64,000 nucleotides of DNA from Pseudeuparius sepicola (GCA_963920635.1 OY987298.1:70577949-70641948), one strand, 5' to 3'; positions 1 through 12,257 are shown, counted from the stretch's first letter. Notes: a model not told the origin generated them from the letters alone. Made by a program: numbers and translations.

Positions 1-441
1 GAATTAAAACCTATGCCTAAATACCAAAACATAGGCTCCTAAGAAAAAAAATTTTTCGGCGATTAATTTCCAATTTCTTAATAAACATTTAAAGTAAAAA
101 TTTTGCATCTTAAATGAGAGTTTTTTAATATACACATTATCATTACTAATGTTTTACCTTGTTCAGAAGAATTTTTGCAAAATTTTAAAGTTTTGTTTAA
201 TATCGTTGCAACAAACATGAAGTTTGTGATTTCCTAAAAAATTTTAAATATAAATTAATTTTACAAATATGCTTGAATTTGAACAAAGTTATGCGAAACT
301 GATATAATTTTGATTGATTTATGAAATTGTTTAGGTCGAATATTAAATCAAAATTTTTTTAGGAAATTATTAATGTTTTTCAAAAAAATATATTTCTTTT
401 TCTTAGGAGGCCATGTTTTGGTATTTAGGCATAACTTTTAA
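1..441. repeat. Palindromic MITE-like element at the left edge
   Basis: Bases 1-50 and 392-441 are near-perfect reverse complements: both read GAATTAAAA..TATGCC from the outside in, then AAATACCAAAACAT and CTCCTAAGAAAAA. The inner part is AT-rich and has weaker inverted similarity. This looks like a non-autonomous DNA transposon of about 440 bp with no coding capacity. The left terminus is at the window edge, so a target duplication cannot be checked. Confidence 0.6.
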
Positions 442-1168
442 TTCTAGACAACTTTTCTTAATAACATTTTCCTGAATTTTTTGAAATAAGGGTACTTTAC
501 TTTTGTACAATTTTTTTATTTTTTGACCTACCCTGTATGCTGTTTGACTTGCAACCATTCTAAGTGCGCCTAATATGATTATCGAACATGCACCAACTTT
601 CGGGAATATTTGTATTTTCGTTGTGAAATTAATAAAAAAAAAATCCATATGTTGCACACTTAAACGGCCACACTGTATATAGAGTGATTCATCAGCAATG
701 GGAAATCCCGAAACTGGGGGTAGGGGAGACCAAAATATGGCGATGGAGCCCAACATTGCTTAAACAAATGTTGTTTGAGAGATACAGTGCGTTCAAGTTC
801 TTCTTTTTTAAATTGAATTATGTCTATATCTACCAAAATAATCAAGTTACTGAACTGAAGTTTGGCACTGCCATGTTTTTGGGGATGGAGAATAAGCTGA
901 AAATGTCAATTTCTACGTATCTACTGTTTTTGGATCGTGCTTTTATTCGTAACTTTTGGCATATTATTCGATACAGGCAGGTTAGAAGAAGAAGAGATCA
1001 TGGAATGACTTACATAGCACCGAAAATAGGAAAAACTATTGTGACGTATATTTTTAAATATCGCTCAAATTGGCGGGAAAACAGAAAGTGGATTTTTCTC
1101 TAACAAAGCTCCAAAATAAAAATAACATGTATTACAATATTATTGAAGATAAAGGGAATTCATTAGCA
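442..1168. other. Stretch without a recognised gene
   Basis: AT-rich sequence. Short open frames on both strands show no recognisable domain. ACCCTGTATG near 532 and CACTGTATATAGAGTGATTC near 669 resemble termini of small insect MITEs, but I could not pair them. Confidence 0.5.
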
Positions 1169-1675
1169 CTAAATTTTAAAAACCGTAAACTTCCCTATTC
1201 TAGCGCAATGTGCACGAGCCCCCTCTAATTGATAATAGCTGTCAAGTGTTTGCTGAATTGGTAATTCATCCAAAAAATCGGTAACAGTCATTCTTAAAAT
1301 ATTTAAGTAGAGCTCGGCATTCAAATTTTCACAATAATTATGGAAAATTATTCTATGTTTCATTACCAAGCAAAAGACGTTAAAACTAAACTTGTACTGG
1401 AGCCCCATAGATTTTATGATGTGCGGGTTTTCATTTGCCCAATAATGGCTGTTTCTGGAGTTTATAATTCCATTTCTACAAAATTTTGCCTTGTCGGACC
1501 ATATAATTTTGGAAAGAAATAGCGGGTCCGCTTCAATAAACTTTATTAAAGTTTGGCATAAATTGTATCTTTTTTCAAAATCGCCACGTTCTAAAGACTG
1601 TACTTTTTGAAATTTATAATTGTGCATTCCTCCATCTTTCAATATTCGCTGTGCAGAAGTGTAAGATATATCCAT
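1169..1675 (-). pseudogene. Tc1/mariner-superfamily transposase fragment
   Basis: The 168-codon minus-strand frame resembles the middle of insect Tc3/mariner-type DDE transposases. It has an SAQRILK helix-turn-helix end, then the first catalytic region IIWSDKAKF followed by HYWANENPH, as in the WSDEA..F..(Y/W)W..ENPH signature. The second catalytic block, normally QQDGAPxH, reads YQLEGARAH, so the second aspartate is gone. The frame stops soon after and lacks the N-terminal DNA-binding region and the last catalytic acid. It is an inactive relic with no recognisable inverted repeats around it. Family assignment beyond the superfamily is uncertain. Confidence 0.72.
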
Positions 1676-2846
1676 TGCTCACTGTACACTCCGAATGAAG
1701 CTTCTGGGTTCCCCGTAAAAATATCCCAGAACCAGAACATTTACTCTGTTTTCTTCATTACCTGAAATAATTGTTAACTCATTTCTATAACGTTTCAAAA
1801 TTATTTTACATGTACATAAGTAAAACACTTTAATCATAATTATGCTATTTACCTGTTACGTATTTACACTTGTTCTCTTTGTTTGGACCTTGCCACGGAC
1901 TATGAAATTTCGTTTGAACTTTCTGAATTTTCTTTTCGTCAAAGGTGGCAAATGTAAATGCCTTTCATTAAAAACTTTAATTGTTCTTTCTAAAATTCTT
2001 TTACACCTCCATGAGTGTAAACCATATTCAAAATATCTTCGTTAGAATACTTAATGTGAGCCATTCTTGTCAACAGTTAATATTTTATTGTTTGGAACAC
2101 AATAAATGACAATCACATAAGAAAAATCCATGGCCGCCTATTAGAAAAGGTCTGTTGTTTCTTGATATGGAGCACCAAAAATACGTATTTTGCGTAATAA
2201 CGAAGCAACCACTTCATTTAGACATATAGTTTGTTATATCTTTTTGGACTGCCTTTTCACAGGCATTTCAATGGTGCAATAAAAAATATGGGTTCCATTT
2301 GGGAAAAAATGAGATTTTTCAATTTTTCGATGTTGATATTGGGAATTTTTTACCGAACACCCTGTACAATATTTTGAAATGGCATACAGACCATTCAATA
2401 AAGTTGACTTTGCCTACGACTGTCCAAAATTTGAGAATTAAAAAATATCATTTCTGCAAAATTTAACACCTTGTAACTTCCTTAGGGAGTCCCAAAAACA
2501 TAAAGTTTACGCGAGAAAGTGGCATTATTTTTTAAAAGTTCTATATTGTTTGTCAATTTAAAACTGAAACAAATTGTGACTTTGGTTCTGCTTTGGCATT
2601 GTATGTAGTTTTATATCCCCGCATTGGATTATCAAAAAAACGTATAGAGATAGAGGGTGAACTTTTCTTAAGGAGCCCAAAAAATTAAATGTGCTAACAC
2701 TCTCTGGAATTTAATTTTTGAATTGTTATTATATGTATGGATTGACATTATTACAAGTACAAATCCCTATAATATTATGAGATTCTAAGAAGCCGTGTGA
2801 TAGTTATTGCCTGCGAAAATATTGGTCAAAATTGAGAAACCACCTT
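1676..2846. other. Stretch without a recognised gene
   Basis: AT-rich sequence with no convincing coding frame. AACACCCTGTACA near 2358 is a typical terminus of TA-target MITEs and suggests an old element end, but no partner was identified. Confidence 0.5.
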
Positions 2847-3115
2847 GTACAGGGGTATTCAGTTATGATTACCCCCCCCCCCCTTTCTTTTTTACCCTGT
2901 CTAAAAATAGTAAATAGAAAAGTTTTAGGAAGAGTTCTTTTCACCTTTATGCACTTATCAGAAAAACAATTTAATGTCGCATGCCAAACTTATGGTTTTT
3001 TAAATAGAACACCCTGTATATATTCACATATTTGAAGTCTACACTTCTTACCGTTTCCAATGAAAAAATAAAAAAGTTAAAGGGGGGGGAAACCCATAAC
3101 TGAATACCCCTGTAC
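2847..3115. mobile_element. Small TIR element (MITE), about 269 bp
   Basis: The left end GTACAGGGGTATTCAGTTATG (2847 onward) is matched by the inverted right end CATAACTGAATACCCCTGTAC (ending 3115). A homopolymer C run of 12 follows the left arm at 2872-2883 and a G run precedes the right arm. Both ends sit at TA, so a TA target duplication is likely, as for Tc1/mariner-type MITEs. The inside has no coding capacity. Confidence 0.75.
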
Positions 3116-3474
3116 ATCTGTAAAAAAGGTAAAAAATAACATTTTCAAAGTTTAATCCAATTTCACATTGAAGAGTAAAAGTATGTAGGTACCAGTTTGA
3201 TTACTATAATTGATTCAATTTACAGCTGTGGCGAATATAAGAATAAGGGATGCCACTGGGATCTACGTATTCACAACGAAATGTCAATTTTTTGCTTTAC
3301 TTCTCCCTTGCATCGCTGCTCAGGACTCCTCTGGTGCACAATAAGGGCTATATTATTAGTTTTTAGGACTAGGTATACTTTATAAAAAATAAAAAGTTTA
3401 ATTTTTCATTATTTTTTTATTTGGGTATTTTTCCTTAGTACTTTTCTATATTTTCTATATTTTTCTGCCACAAA

Positions 3475-3663
3475 ACAAAAATCTCATGGAAATATCTGAT
3501 TGTGGATTCACACTTTAGTGATAATAATAATTCTTCCCTCGCAATACAGAATATAGTGTTGAAATACAGTTTTCACATTCACTTATGACATTTGCTTATT
3601 ATTGAGATTTTTCACTCACAAAAACCTCATAGAAATATCTCATCGTAGATTCGCAGCTTTACA
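3475..3663. repeat. Diverged 143-bp direct duplication before the first KNL1 exon
   Basis: The segment ACAAAAATCTCATGGAAATA and following bases (3475-3520) recur with substitutions at 3618-3663, an offset of 143 bp. The second copy runs up to about 30 bp before the 3' splice site used by the exon at 3694, so the end of this intron has been locally duplicated. Confidence 0.5.
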
Positions 3664-3693
3664 GTTATGCAAAATATTGTTTTATTTTTGCAG

Positions 3694-6474
3694 ACCATTT
3701 TTAGATGATCCGGAAAAGATTACAATATGGGATAATACTTACGAAGAAGAAGTTAATCAAGATGATTCTGAACCCTCAAAATTTATTGCTTGTTGCAGTA
3801 CGAACGAGAATATTGAACAGTCAAGTGAAACATTGCATTATGTCAGTAAAAGTAAGTCATGTATAAATGCAAAAGGAGACATCAAAACTAGATCACGCAA
3901 AATTGTTGAAACCATCCATGATCAAGAAAATATTGTTCCGCTTATGGACCATCATTCCATATTACACGAAAAAAGTATGGATATCACAGAATTTTCAATA
4001 AGAAATCAATTATGTTTCAATCAGTCAGTCAATTTAGAAGATGTTCCGCTTGTGGACCAACATCCCATATTACACGAAAAAAGTATGGATATCACAGAAT
4101 TTTCAATAAGAAATCAAATATGCTTGAATCAGTCAATCAGTATAGCAGATGAAGACAATGTCCTTGGGAAAAGTTTAAAAGATGGTTCAAATCGAACAAC
4201 TCAAGATGACTGTGGCATGGAATTTACTGGTGTTGTCTTAACTGACAATTATTTTAGAAATGCAGAAAATGTGGATAAAGTTTTAAAAAGCAATATTTCC
4301 ATATGCAATAATTTGTCAGTAAATGATATGTCCAATATGGAGTTTACTTGTTACGAAAAGTCAGTGCACTGTATAAAAAATAGAAATGATGCCAGTAAGA
4401 CAACAATGAATAGTACAAGGAGTGATGATGCTGATATGGAATTTACTGGTGTTATTCAGGATATTATTAAATCCAATACAGAAACTTTGCCTAAACCATC
4501 TGAATTCAAAGATATTAATCAACTTAAATCTAATACAGCGAATGAAAGAGATCAAACATTGGATATCACTGATCCAAGGAATGATATGGAATTTACTGGT
4601 GTCGTTGAAAATATCATTAAATCTGGGAAAGAGGTTCCTCCAGGATTATTTCATTCCAAGAGCATTTGTCAAAATGAGACAAAAAATAATGTGGTAGATC
4701 TCACATTCAAAAGTACTCATGTGAAAGATTATATGGATTTCACTGGTGTCATCCAACACAGGATTAGATCTCATGAAATTGCAGAACCAACACCAGCACC
4801 AAGTCATTCAAAAAGCCACTGTCAAAATTATACAAAAAACAATAAGATAGATGAATATATGGCCAATACTGCTGATGTGAGGGATGAAATGGGATTTACT
4901 GGTGTTATTCAAGATATTACTAAACCTGATAAAATTGCTGAAGCCCCACAAGAAGTGTTTCTTCCAAAAAGTATGGACCACAATGACACAAAGAGTAACG
5001 TGTTAGAGTCACATCCTTCTATGGATGTGATGAAGAATACACAGATGGATTTAAAGAATCCCGTTTGTCTCAATGCTATGAGTTGTACCAATGTAATTGA
5101 AGAATCTTCAACTACTCCTTTGCATGTGCCAGATACAGAAGATGTGGCCAGCACAACTGAATTGAATGCTGAACATGTTGCAAACAAAGCAGTTAGTAGC
5201 GCTGGTAATATAAAATGCCTACAAACTAAGTCCACTGTCAGTACATTACAGGAAAGCAAAGGTGCAAATAAGAATATAAAAACTAATGGAATGCTGTCTG
5301 AACAAAATGATTCTAGTTTACAGTTGAAAAAGGTGATTTATACAGAACCATTAATTATCAAGCAAAATGATAATCTGGGCCTTACAGATGAGATTCAAAG
5401 TTTTGATAGTTCACTACAAAAGCTTACAGCGGGATTGAAAACACCCCAGACATACTTTCATTTAAGCTACTCTAATATGAGTGTAGACAACACACAGCAG
5501 CTTATTAATGCGCAAGTCCCAAAACCAACTTCATTTTCTTCTACTAGCGATCTGAAACAAGATTTTACTTTTTTCGATAGTAATGCCGGCACTAAAAATA
5601 TATTAAAAGAAACCCATTTAGAAAATAATAAGATTGGTATGACTTTTAAAATTCAACATAAAATGCCCCAAGATAATGGTAAACTTGAAAGTACATTTAA
5701 AGAGCCCCTTACAGAGAGTGGTAAAATTGGTACAACATTCACAATTCAGACCCAAGACAATGTTAGCCTTTCTTCAAATAAAATAGATGGTATGGCAAGT
5801 CACTTCAACAACAGTCAACCTACATATGATCTCACTTATACAGTTCCAAAAAAACAAATACCCCTTAATCAATTTGTTGACCCATTCTTAAATTTGGTTG
5901 AAAACAATTGTTTCATTGAAGATAAGACAGATGAAATACTAAATAGCACCACTGATGATGCCGTGGATGCAAAATGCAAAATTAAGCCAAATGCATCTGT
6001 TAAAGACATCAAAGCTAAATGCAGCAACACCAGCAATATAGTTCAAAATAAATACGGTACACAAGAATCTGAAAATCAAACCCAAATGGAAAATATTGAT
6101 ATTAATAATAGTGACTCCACAGAGGATTTCAAAAATTATACTCTGAGAGCTGAATTAAAACTGAGAAACATAAGCAGTCTTAAATTAATAAAATGGGAAC
6201 CCACAGTAAAATACAAAACAGAATTGGAACAATTGATAAAAAAATCTGACAAGTTAGACATTCAACTGAAAGAAGTAGCGAAAACATTCAATTTAATCAA
6301 AGTACAAACTGATAATTTCGAAGGAAGATTTTTTGGAAATGAAAGTAAAGATACATCCAGTATGATTAGTAGTAGTAATAGTGGAATCGAAGAAAATGAA
6401 ATTGATATTCAGTCAACTGATAACAAATCACAAAATGAATCCCTTTTTCAACATATTCTCGAAGCTTCTAAAAG
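3694..6474 (+). CDS. KNL1 (Spc105R): Candidate KNL1/Spc105 kinetochore scaffold, large MELT exon
   Basis: KNL1/Spc105 is the outer-kinetochore scaffold whose phosphorylated MELT motifs recruit Bub3-Bub1. This internal exon starts after TTTTATTTTTGCAG (3680-3693) and ends at AAAAG|GTAAGC (6474/6475). It contributes one base of a split codon at its start and two at its end, giving 926 full codons. Near the start it reads DDPEKITIWDNTYEEE, like the N-terminal region of insect homologues just after the PP1-binding RVSF motif, which must lie in an unseen upstream exon. MELT-like motifs follow: MDIT at nt 3977 and 4085; MEFT, MDFT or MGFT at 4217, 4337, 4436, 4586, 4733 and 4889, five of these six followed by GV. 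The end (about nt 6130-6330) is charged and predicted coiled coil. An ATG at 3602 is in frame but lies in the intron and is not a credible start. Identity rests on motif pattern, not alignment. Confidence 0.8.
3935..4145 (+). repeat. 108-bp tandem duplication carrying MDIT motifs
   Basis: Two adjacent in-frame 36-codon units start with GTTCCGCTT at 3935 and 4043. Each contains ILHEKSMDITEFSIRNQ. They differ by a few substitutions only, so this is a fairly recent motif duplication inside the KNL1 exon. MDIT fits the M-[E/D]-[I/L/V]-[S/T] consensus. Confidence 0.8.
4211..4960 (+). repeat. Array of about 50-residue MELT-like repeats
   Basis: Six motifs (M[E/D/G]FT) have methionine codons at 4217, 4337, 4436, 4586, 4733 and 4889, so successive spacing is 40, 33, 50, 49 and 52 codons. 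The last four share a longer unit: FTGVI or FTGVV, then an I(I/T)K or IRS block, then proline and a lysine-serine tail such as SKS or PKS. Phenylalanine replaces leucine of the canonical MELT throughout. Confidence 0.75.
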
Positions 6475-9021
6475 GTAAGCACATAAATAACTTTTAGGTT
6501 ACTCTATGTAAGGTAATAGGGTGCCCTGGGCACATTATTGGAAAACAAAAATAGAAAAATGTTTTTCGTAGGTAGTAAATGAACCACAATAGAGAAGAGA
6601 TTTTGACAAGAACAATGGTAATTGTCATGCGATGCTTGGTGTCTTGGCAAGAATTGATATTATGTATCCAAAAACATTCCTATATTTTTTCATTACTGTG
6701 TAATCTGTTTTTACTTTTTGTTTCACTTAAAGTACAAACAACAGAACTTTGTAAGTCCAAATTTGACAGGTATTTCCAAAACTACGCCTTTAAAGGTTTA
6801 TGGTTGTAATACAAAATTTTCTTAATTTCTTTTATGTTTTCTTCAAATTTATCATGAAACCTTTACAGAATTTTCTTTTGTGCACCAGGATAATTTTTTT
6901 ATTTTAAGCATGAAGTGTCTCTTGACATTTTTTTGTGGTGTATCGTTTATATTGCTTTTTAAAAGACATTTTAGATTTATATATGGCTAGAAATTATAGC
7001 AGATACAAAAAATCAAGAGGCAGTTTTTCTATAAAATAATAAAAGGTGGCCAAATGTGGAAAATATATGTTTAACGGGCAATATGAGTATTTTTTGATCA
7101 AATAAAATTGATGTATACCCATATCTCTGTCACTGGCTACTTGGGGACCTGGGTATTATCTCATTTTGTGACACATAATGCAAGCTGTGTATTAAATTTC
7201 ATTTGAATATCTAAAAGAGAAATATGAAAAGTCATAAAATTATAGGGATTGGCTTCCAAATGTTTTTTTGGGAATAGTTGTAGAATGCCATAACGTGATA
7301 TAATATCAAATCAAAGGAATTTCCGTCTTCATTGTTGTCCTAAAATTTCCGAATTCTTTATTTGACATAAATAACAATGGAGACACTTCAATGCAATTAA
7401 ATAGTATTACAAAAAAAATTAATACCTGACACCATGGCCAACAAATAACAAAGTTTTTCATAAAAGTTGTAGCCGATCAAAGGTAGCATATTTTGGTGTT
7501 AGAGAACATTTTACCAAAAACTCACCATGTTCACCAAAAGCGTGAAAACTAATTTTGTTTTTTTTTTTAATAGATCACCCTTTACATTTTTGCATTTTTG
7601 AAATCCACTCGTCACTACAGTTAAAGATATATTTATAAAACTTTATAAAGGATTTCATTCCTCCGTTTTTTAAATTTTGTATTAAATTTATTCAACTTAA
7701 CTTAAAGTAACGAGTCTTGTGATAGACATGATAAGAATATAATATTATGTATATGTTTATTCACAAATTTACAAGTTTCTCAAATTTTTTAAAAAGTTTA
7801 CATACAAAATATTTACGATTAAAAGACATTTCCATTTTTTTTTAATATCTCAAGAGCTATGTTTATTATAGTTTTTATATACTGTGAAATTAATAATAAG
7901 CTAGTTACACCATTATGCGCGGAGGCGATATATTATGCTGCTAATCATATATCGTCTGAGTTACCATACGATAAAAGTGAACTTGATAAATATTTTATTC
8001 TCTACAGTTTTTTAAACAAAACAAAATATAACACAATATATGTACTAAAAATTGTATGCATTGAAGCACGTTACCTAAAAATGCAAACATGGGTATGCTC
8101 CAGGATAAATTATCATGACACTCAATTCAATGTCAATTTTCATTGTTTTTAATTACTCTGATATATAATTATTGCTATTTACTAACCACGAAGCATAATA
8201 TTTATTTCTATTTTGTTTATACACCATCTCTGAGACACCAATGATGATGGATTTTACATCCCCAAATAGATTTGGCAACAAAGAAAAGTTAATGGCAAGT
8301 ATGAAACACCGGTACATCCATTAAATCTTGAATGCTTAGTATGATATCAACAGATTCTGAATTTAAGCCTTTTTTCTTCGTAAAATTTTCCTATTCCTAT
8401 TATTTCTTGGCTGTAAAATGCCAGCTTCTCAAGGTTAGGGCTCCTGGACATATCCTTGTTGATTTCTACAAATTTTTACGATACAGTGGTGAATGACCAA
8501 TGAGTCTGTTTCTTGTGTCACTTCTTCAAATTTGTTTGTTTTGTGGATTCAACACTAGCCTACCTACCTTGTTGCTGGTTATTGTGTTGAATTTCAGCTC
8601 TGGCATGATAAGCTTTATGCTAGATGGCACCACAGATGGATTTTTTACCTCCAAGTGGAAGCTACACTTATAATAGCTACCATTTCTGTTTGAATTGTTC
8701 AGGGGATTATGGCTGCCTTGATAGATAAAATTTACTTTAATTTCAGTATATTTATAGGAAATATATGCAAATAGTTGTTACTTATTATTATTAATATTAT
8801 TAATGAAGTACAATAACGGGTATTTCAGCCAAAATTATATATTATTTATTCTTTACGATGAACCAAGCTTTCGGTCATATTTTTGGCCTTCGTAATAAAT
8901 ATACCTTGGTAAGTAGCGTACCAACTTTCAAAAATTTCTTCTTAATCGATTAAATAATTCCTTGTCGAAGCCCCGCATTTTCATGCGGCACCCGGCCCCG
9001 CAAAAGCTTAAACCGGCCCTG
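6475..9021. other. KNL1 intron 1, proximal part; no gene recognised
   Basis: AT-rich intronic sequence. Around 7560-7740 it resembles, in diverged form, the inner arms of the hairpin element at 23455-24215 (CACTCGTCACTACAGTTAAA compared with CTCATCATTACGGTTAAA, then TTATAAA..TTTTAAATTTTGTATTAAA), so an old relative of that MITE is likely. The 97-codon frame at 7859-8152 is low-complexity and I do not regard it as coding. TTA repeats lie near 8785-8805. Confidence 0.5.
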
Positions 9022-10455
9022 TGGACATGTAAAGATTATCAGTCAGATCCAGCTCTTTGATGTTCCTCAGCAAAGTTTTTGGTATAACTCTAGTTGTTGA
9101 CACGATGATTGGAACTGTCCAAACATTCTCCTTTTCCCATTGCCTTCTAATTCATTCTTCTAAGTCTCTGTACTTTGTGATCTTCTCGGCATGCTTCACA
9201 TGAAGGTTGTTGTTTTTTGGGATGGCCACATCAATCAGGTCTGGTCTGTTATGGGCAACTCAACTCGTTGATCTGTCTGAACTGTATGATCCCAGTACAT
9301 CTTGTAGTTGCTGTTTTCAAAAACAGGCTCCGGTGTGTAGCTGTAAAATGGGACCCTCACGATGTTACTGCTTGCGGTTCTGAGTTGTATATTAGTGCGC
9401 CAGGTTGTCATAACATGTTCTAATAAGGAATCTGTATGATGATCTATTTTATACAGTTTTAATATATATGTGAGCCACGTATGAGGTACGGAATCAAATG
9501 CTTTTTTGTAATCCACATGAGCCATGTAGAGGTTTTGTTGCTTGGAATAAGCCTTGTTGCAGATGACAGAGTCTATGATGAGTTGCTCTTTGCATCCCAA
9601 TGCGCCCTTCGCACATCCCTTCTGCTGCATTGCCATGATGTTGTTCCGCTTGCAGTGAGCATATATTCGCAGCGTAAGGTAAGATGTGATTACTTTGTAC
9701 AGCGTAGGCAGGCAGCTTATTGGGCGGTACTTGACAGGGTTATCTGTATTCCACTGGTCTTTTGGTAACAGGTACGTTGCACCCTGCGTAAGGAACAGTG
9801 GCAATTTCAGAGAATTGAGCAAGGTTTCATTAATTAAGATAGTTAGTTGTTCATGAGTGCACCATAACTTCTTAATCCAATAATTCTGAAGATGATCTGG
9901 ACCTGGTGCCTTCCAGTTGCGGGAATTCTTGATGACACTGGGGACATCGGTTGTGAATTGCCCATGTTGCATCTGGCTAGAGTTCCAACCTATCTCGCGT
10001 TCTTCACTGATCCAGCTTGCACTGACTTGCAGAAACCTTCCACCTGTTCACTGCCAGGGTAACTCGTATTTATGGCATCAGCGCGAGAATTCAAAGTACG
10101 GTAGAATTTTTTTTCTGATAGTTCAAAGAGTTTGTTGTCGTTTCCTGTTGTTACTAGCTTTGTATCTCCTCAGACACCCTGCGGAAACAGAAAGTTTTTC
10201 TTTTATTGTATCAAGACATAGTTGAGCAGTGATGTTCACAGAGTCATGCTGAGAATGCATTTGGGTGTGGCTCATTATTGCCTGTACCGCCCTCTGGATC
10301 TTTCTAGTTCTGACTCCTCTGATATATTCCGTTACTTGTCCTATGTCTTTGGGGAGACTCGATCTTCCGATGTAGTCGTATCTCCCATTGAGCCATTCGT
10401 GTTTCTGGCACGATTCAACTCTTGGGCCGTGCAGATCTTGGCTCCCATTACAGTG
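9022..10455 (-). mobile_element. R4/Dong-like LINE, copy 1 (deleted at both ends and inside)
   Basis: Minus-strand relic homologous to the longer copy at 16260-19987. It starts (in plus coordinates) within the endonuclease end and lacks about the last 215 bp of the 3' region. On the other side it breaks off at CCCATTACAGTG (10455), directly against a TTA-repeat tract. The frame 9235-9972 keeps the reverse transcriptase fingers and palm (KAPGPDHLQ, KYRPISCLPT, YKKAFDSVPH). It then jumps at about 9358 from the RT to the endonuclease region, skipping about 1.2 kb relative to copy 3, including the YMDD site. A further loss of about 38 bp is near 9236. Not functional. Confidence 0.8.
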
Positions 10456-10473
10456 ATTATTATTATTATTATT
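10456..10473. repeat. TTA-repeat tract between Dong copies 1 and 2
   Basis: Six ATT/TTA units separate the broken 5' end of copy 1 from the 3' end of copy 2 (GTCGACTTAGCCAAAAGG on the plus strand). Dong-type elements are known to insert into TAA repeats, so this is the likely target sequence. Confidence 0.8.
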
Positions 10474-12257
10474 GTCGACTTAGCCAAAAGGCATTCGCAC
10501 TCCCTCTACGGGGAACATTCACTCAGATCCCGACTATCCCGGATACCAAAAGGATCTGGCTCGGACGAGACCCTTGCCATGCTATCGGGCCTTAGGTGAC
10601 ATTGATGTTGTTGGACGTCCCTGCACTCCCCATGAATTTCCTGACTGTTCGGGCTGTCGCAAGTAGTACCGCTTTCTGCATGGACCTGTAAATATTATTA
10701 GTTAGACCCAGCTCTTTGATGTTTCTCAGCAAACTTTTTGATATAACACCAGTTGTTGACGCGATGATTGGAACCGTCTGAACGTTTTCCATTTCCCATT
10801 GCCTTCTAATTCGTTCTTCTAAGTCTCTGTACTTCGCGATCTTCTCGGTCTGCTTCACACGCAGGTTGTTGCTGTTTGGGATAGCCACATCAATCAGAGT
10901 TGTCTTCCTGGAAATTTTATCAACTATTATAAGGTCCGGCCTGTTATGGGCAACTCGTTGATCTGTCAGAACTGTACGATCCCAGTACATCTTGTAGTTG
11001 CTGTTTTCAAGAACAGGCTCCGGTGTGTAGCTGTAATATGGGACCCTCTCTGCCTGCACAAGCAGTAGTTTTTCCGCAAGTTCCTGGTGCAAGATCTTGG
11101 CAACCGAATCAGGTCGTTCCTTATATTCCGTTGATGCGAACATCTGACATCCTCCTGTTACGTGCTGGATTGTTTCTGAAGTTTGGCACCCGTATCTGCA
11201 TCTGTCATCCACTACCGACGCATCTCCTGCAATGAATTTTAGGTAGTTGCGAGTTGGTATAACCTGATCTTGTATGGCGACTAAGAAGAAACCACATCTG
11301 TAGTTTATCATTGTCGGTTCGGTGGTGATTCTGATGCTCGTGTTCCCTCAGACGTAGCAGCGTTGAGACGTCTGCTCCGCATATAGTCTTATGTAGTGTG
11401 GAGCTGTTGGCCTGCCTGTGGAAATAATTACGCGGATTTAATATTTGTTGGTCCAATTGCTTGTTAAGGTCTGCCAATCCTCTTCCTCCTAGTTGACATG
11501 GCAGAGTTGTTCTTTCTACGGCGCTACGGGTATGATGTTTATGAGCTTTTGTCAGTAGTGTTCTAACTTTTCGCTGCAGGTTGTTGATGTCCGTGTTGGT
11601 CCAATTCACTATTCCGAACGAATAGCTGAGTACAGAGCACGCATACGTGTTTAGGGCCTTAAACAAATTCCTGCTGTTAAGATCAGTTCGCACTACTTGT
11701 CTTACTCTCTTGATAAATTTATTCGTTAAATCGGTCTACATTGTTCGATGGTCTATCCTTTGAGCTTGTTTCATCCCGAGATACTTGTATGTATCTCCGA
11801 AGCTCATTGCTTCGATCTCCTGGCCGTCCTGCATCTTGTGTGCGCCTTGTTCGAGTTTTCCTCCGACGATGTTAAGTGTGCGGCACTTGTCCAGTCCAAA
11901 CTGCATTCTGATGTCTCTGGAGAATTCCTCTACAATTTTAAGCATTTGCGTTAGTTGGTTCTTGGTTGCGGCCATTAGTTTTAAATCATCCATATATAAC
12001 AGGTGATTCAACTTGATCGCTTCTGCGTTGTTGCTCTTGATAGCGAAGCCGTATTTCGTAGAGTCCAACCGATGTGATAGGGGGTTCATCGCCATGCAAA
12101 ACCACAGTGGACTGAGTGAATCTCTTTGGAAAATTCCTCTTCGGATGTTGATTGTATCGGTCACGATGTTACTGCTTGCGGTTCTGAGTTAGTGCGCCAG
12201 GTAGTCATAACGTGTTCTAAAAAGGAAACTGTATGATGATCTACCTGATACCTGTGA

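Noticed and set aside
1..3600. A 5' KNL1 exon with an RVSF-type PP1 motif
   Set aside because: I looked for an exon encoding this motif with a proper donor and found none; the 5' exon is probably outside the window or too short to recognise.
3602..3693. ATG at 3602 as the start of the 958-codon protein
   Set aside because: The segment before 3694 lies upstream of a clear polypyrimidine-CAG acceptor, is part of a 143-bp intronic duplication, and its peptide has no similarity to KNL1. The exon is internal.
6579..6809. Open frame just after the KNL1 exon as a next exon
   Set aside because: No acceptor in the right phase and a hydrophobic low-complexity peptide; the exon at 20121 fits phase and fold better.
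7859..8152. 97-codon frame as a gene
   Set aside because: AT-driven composition, no domain and no splice or poly(A) context.
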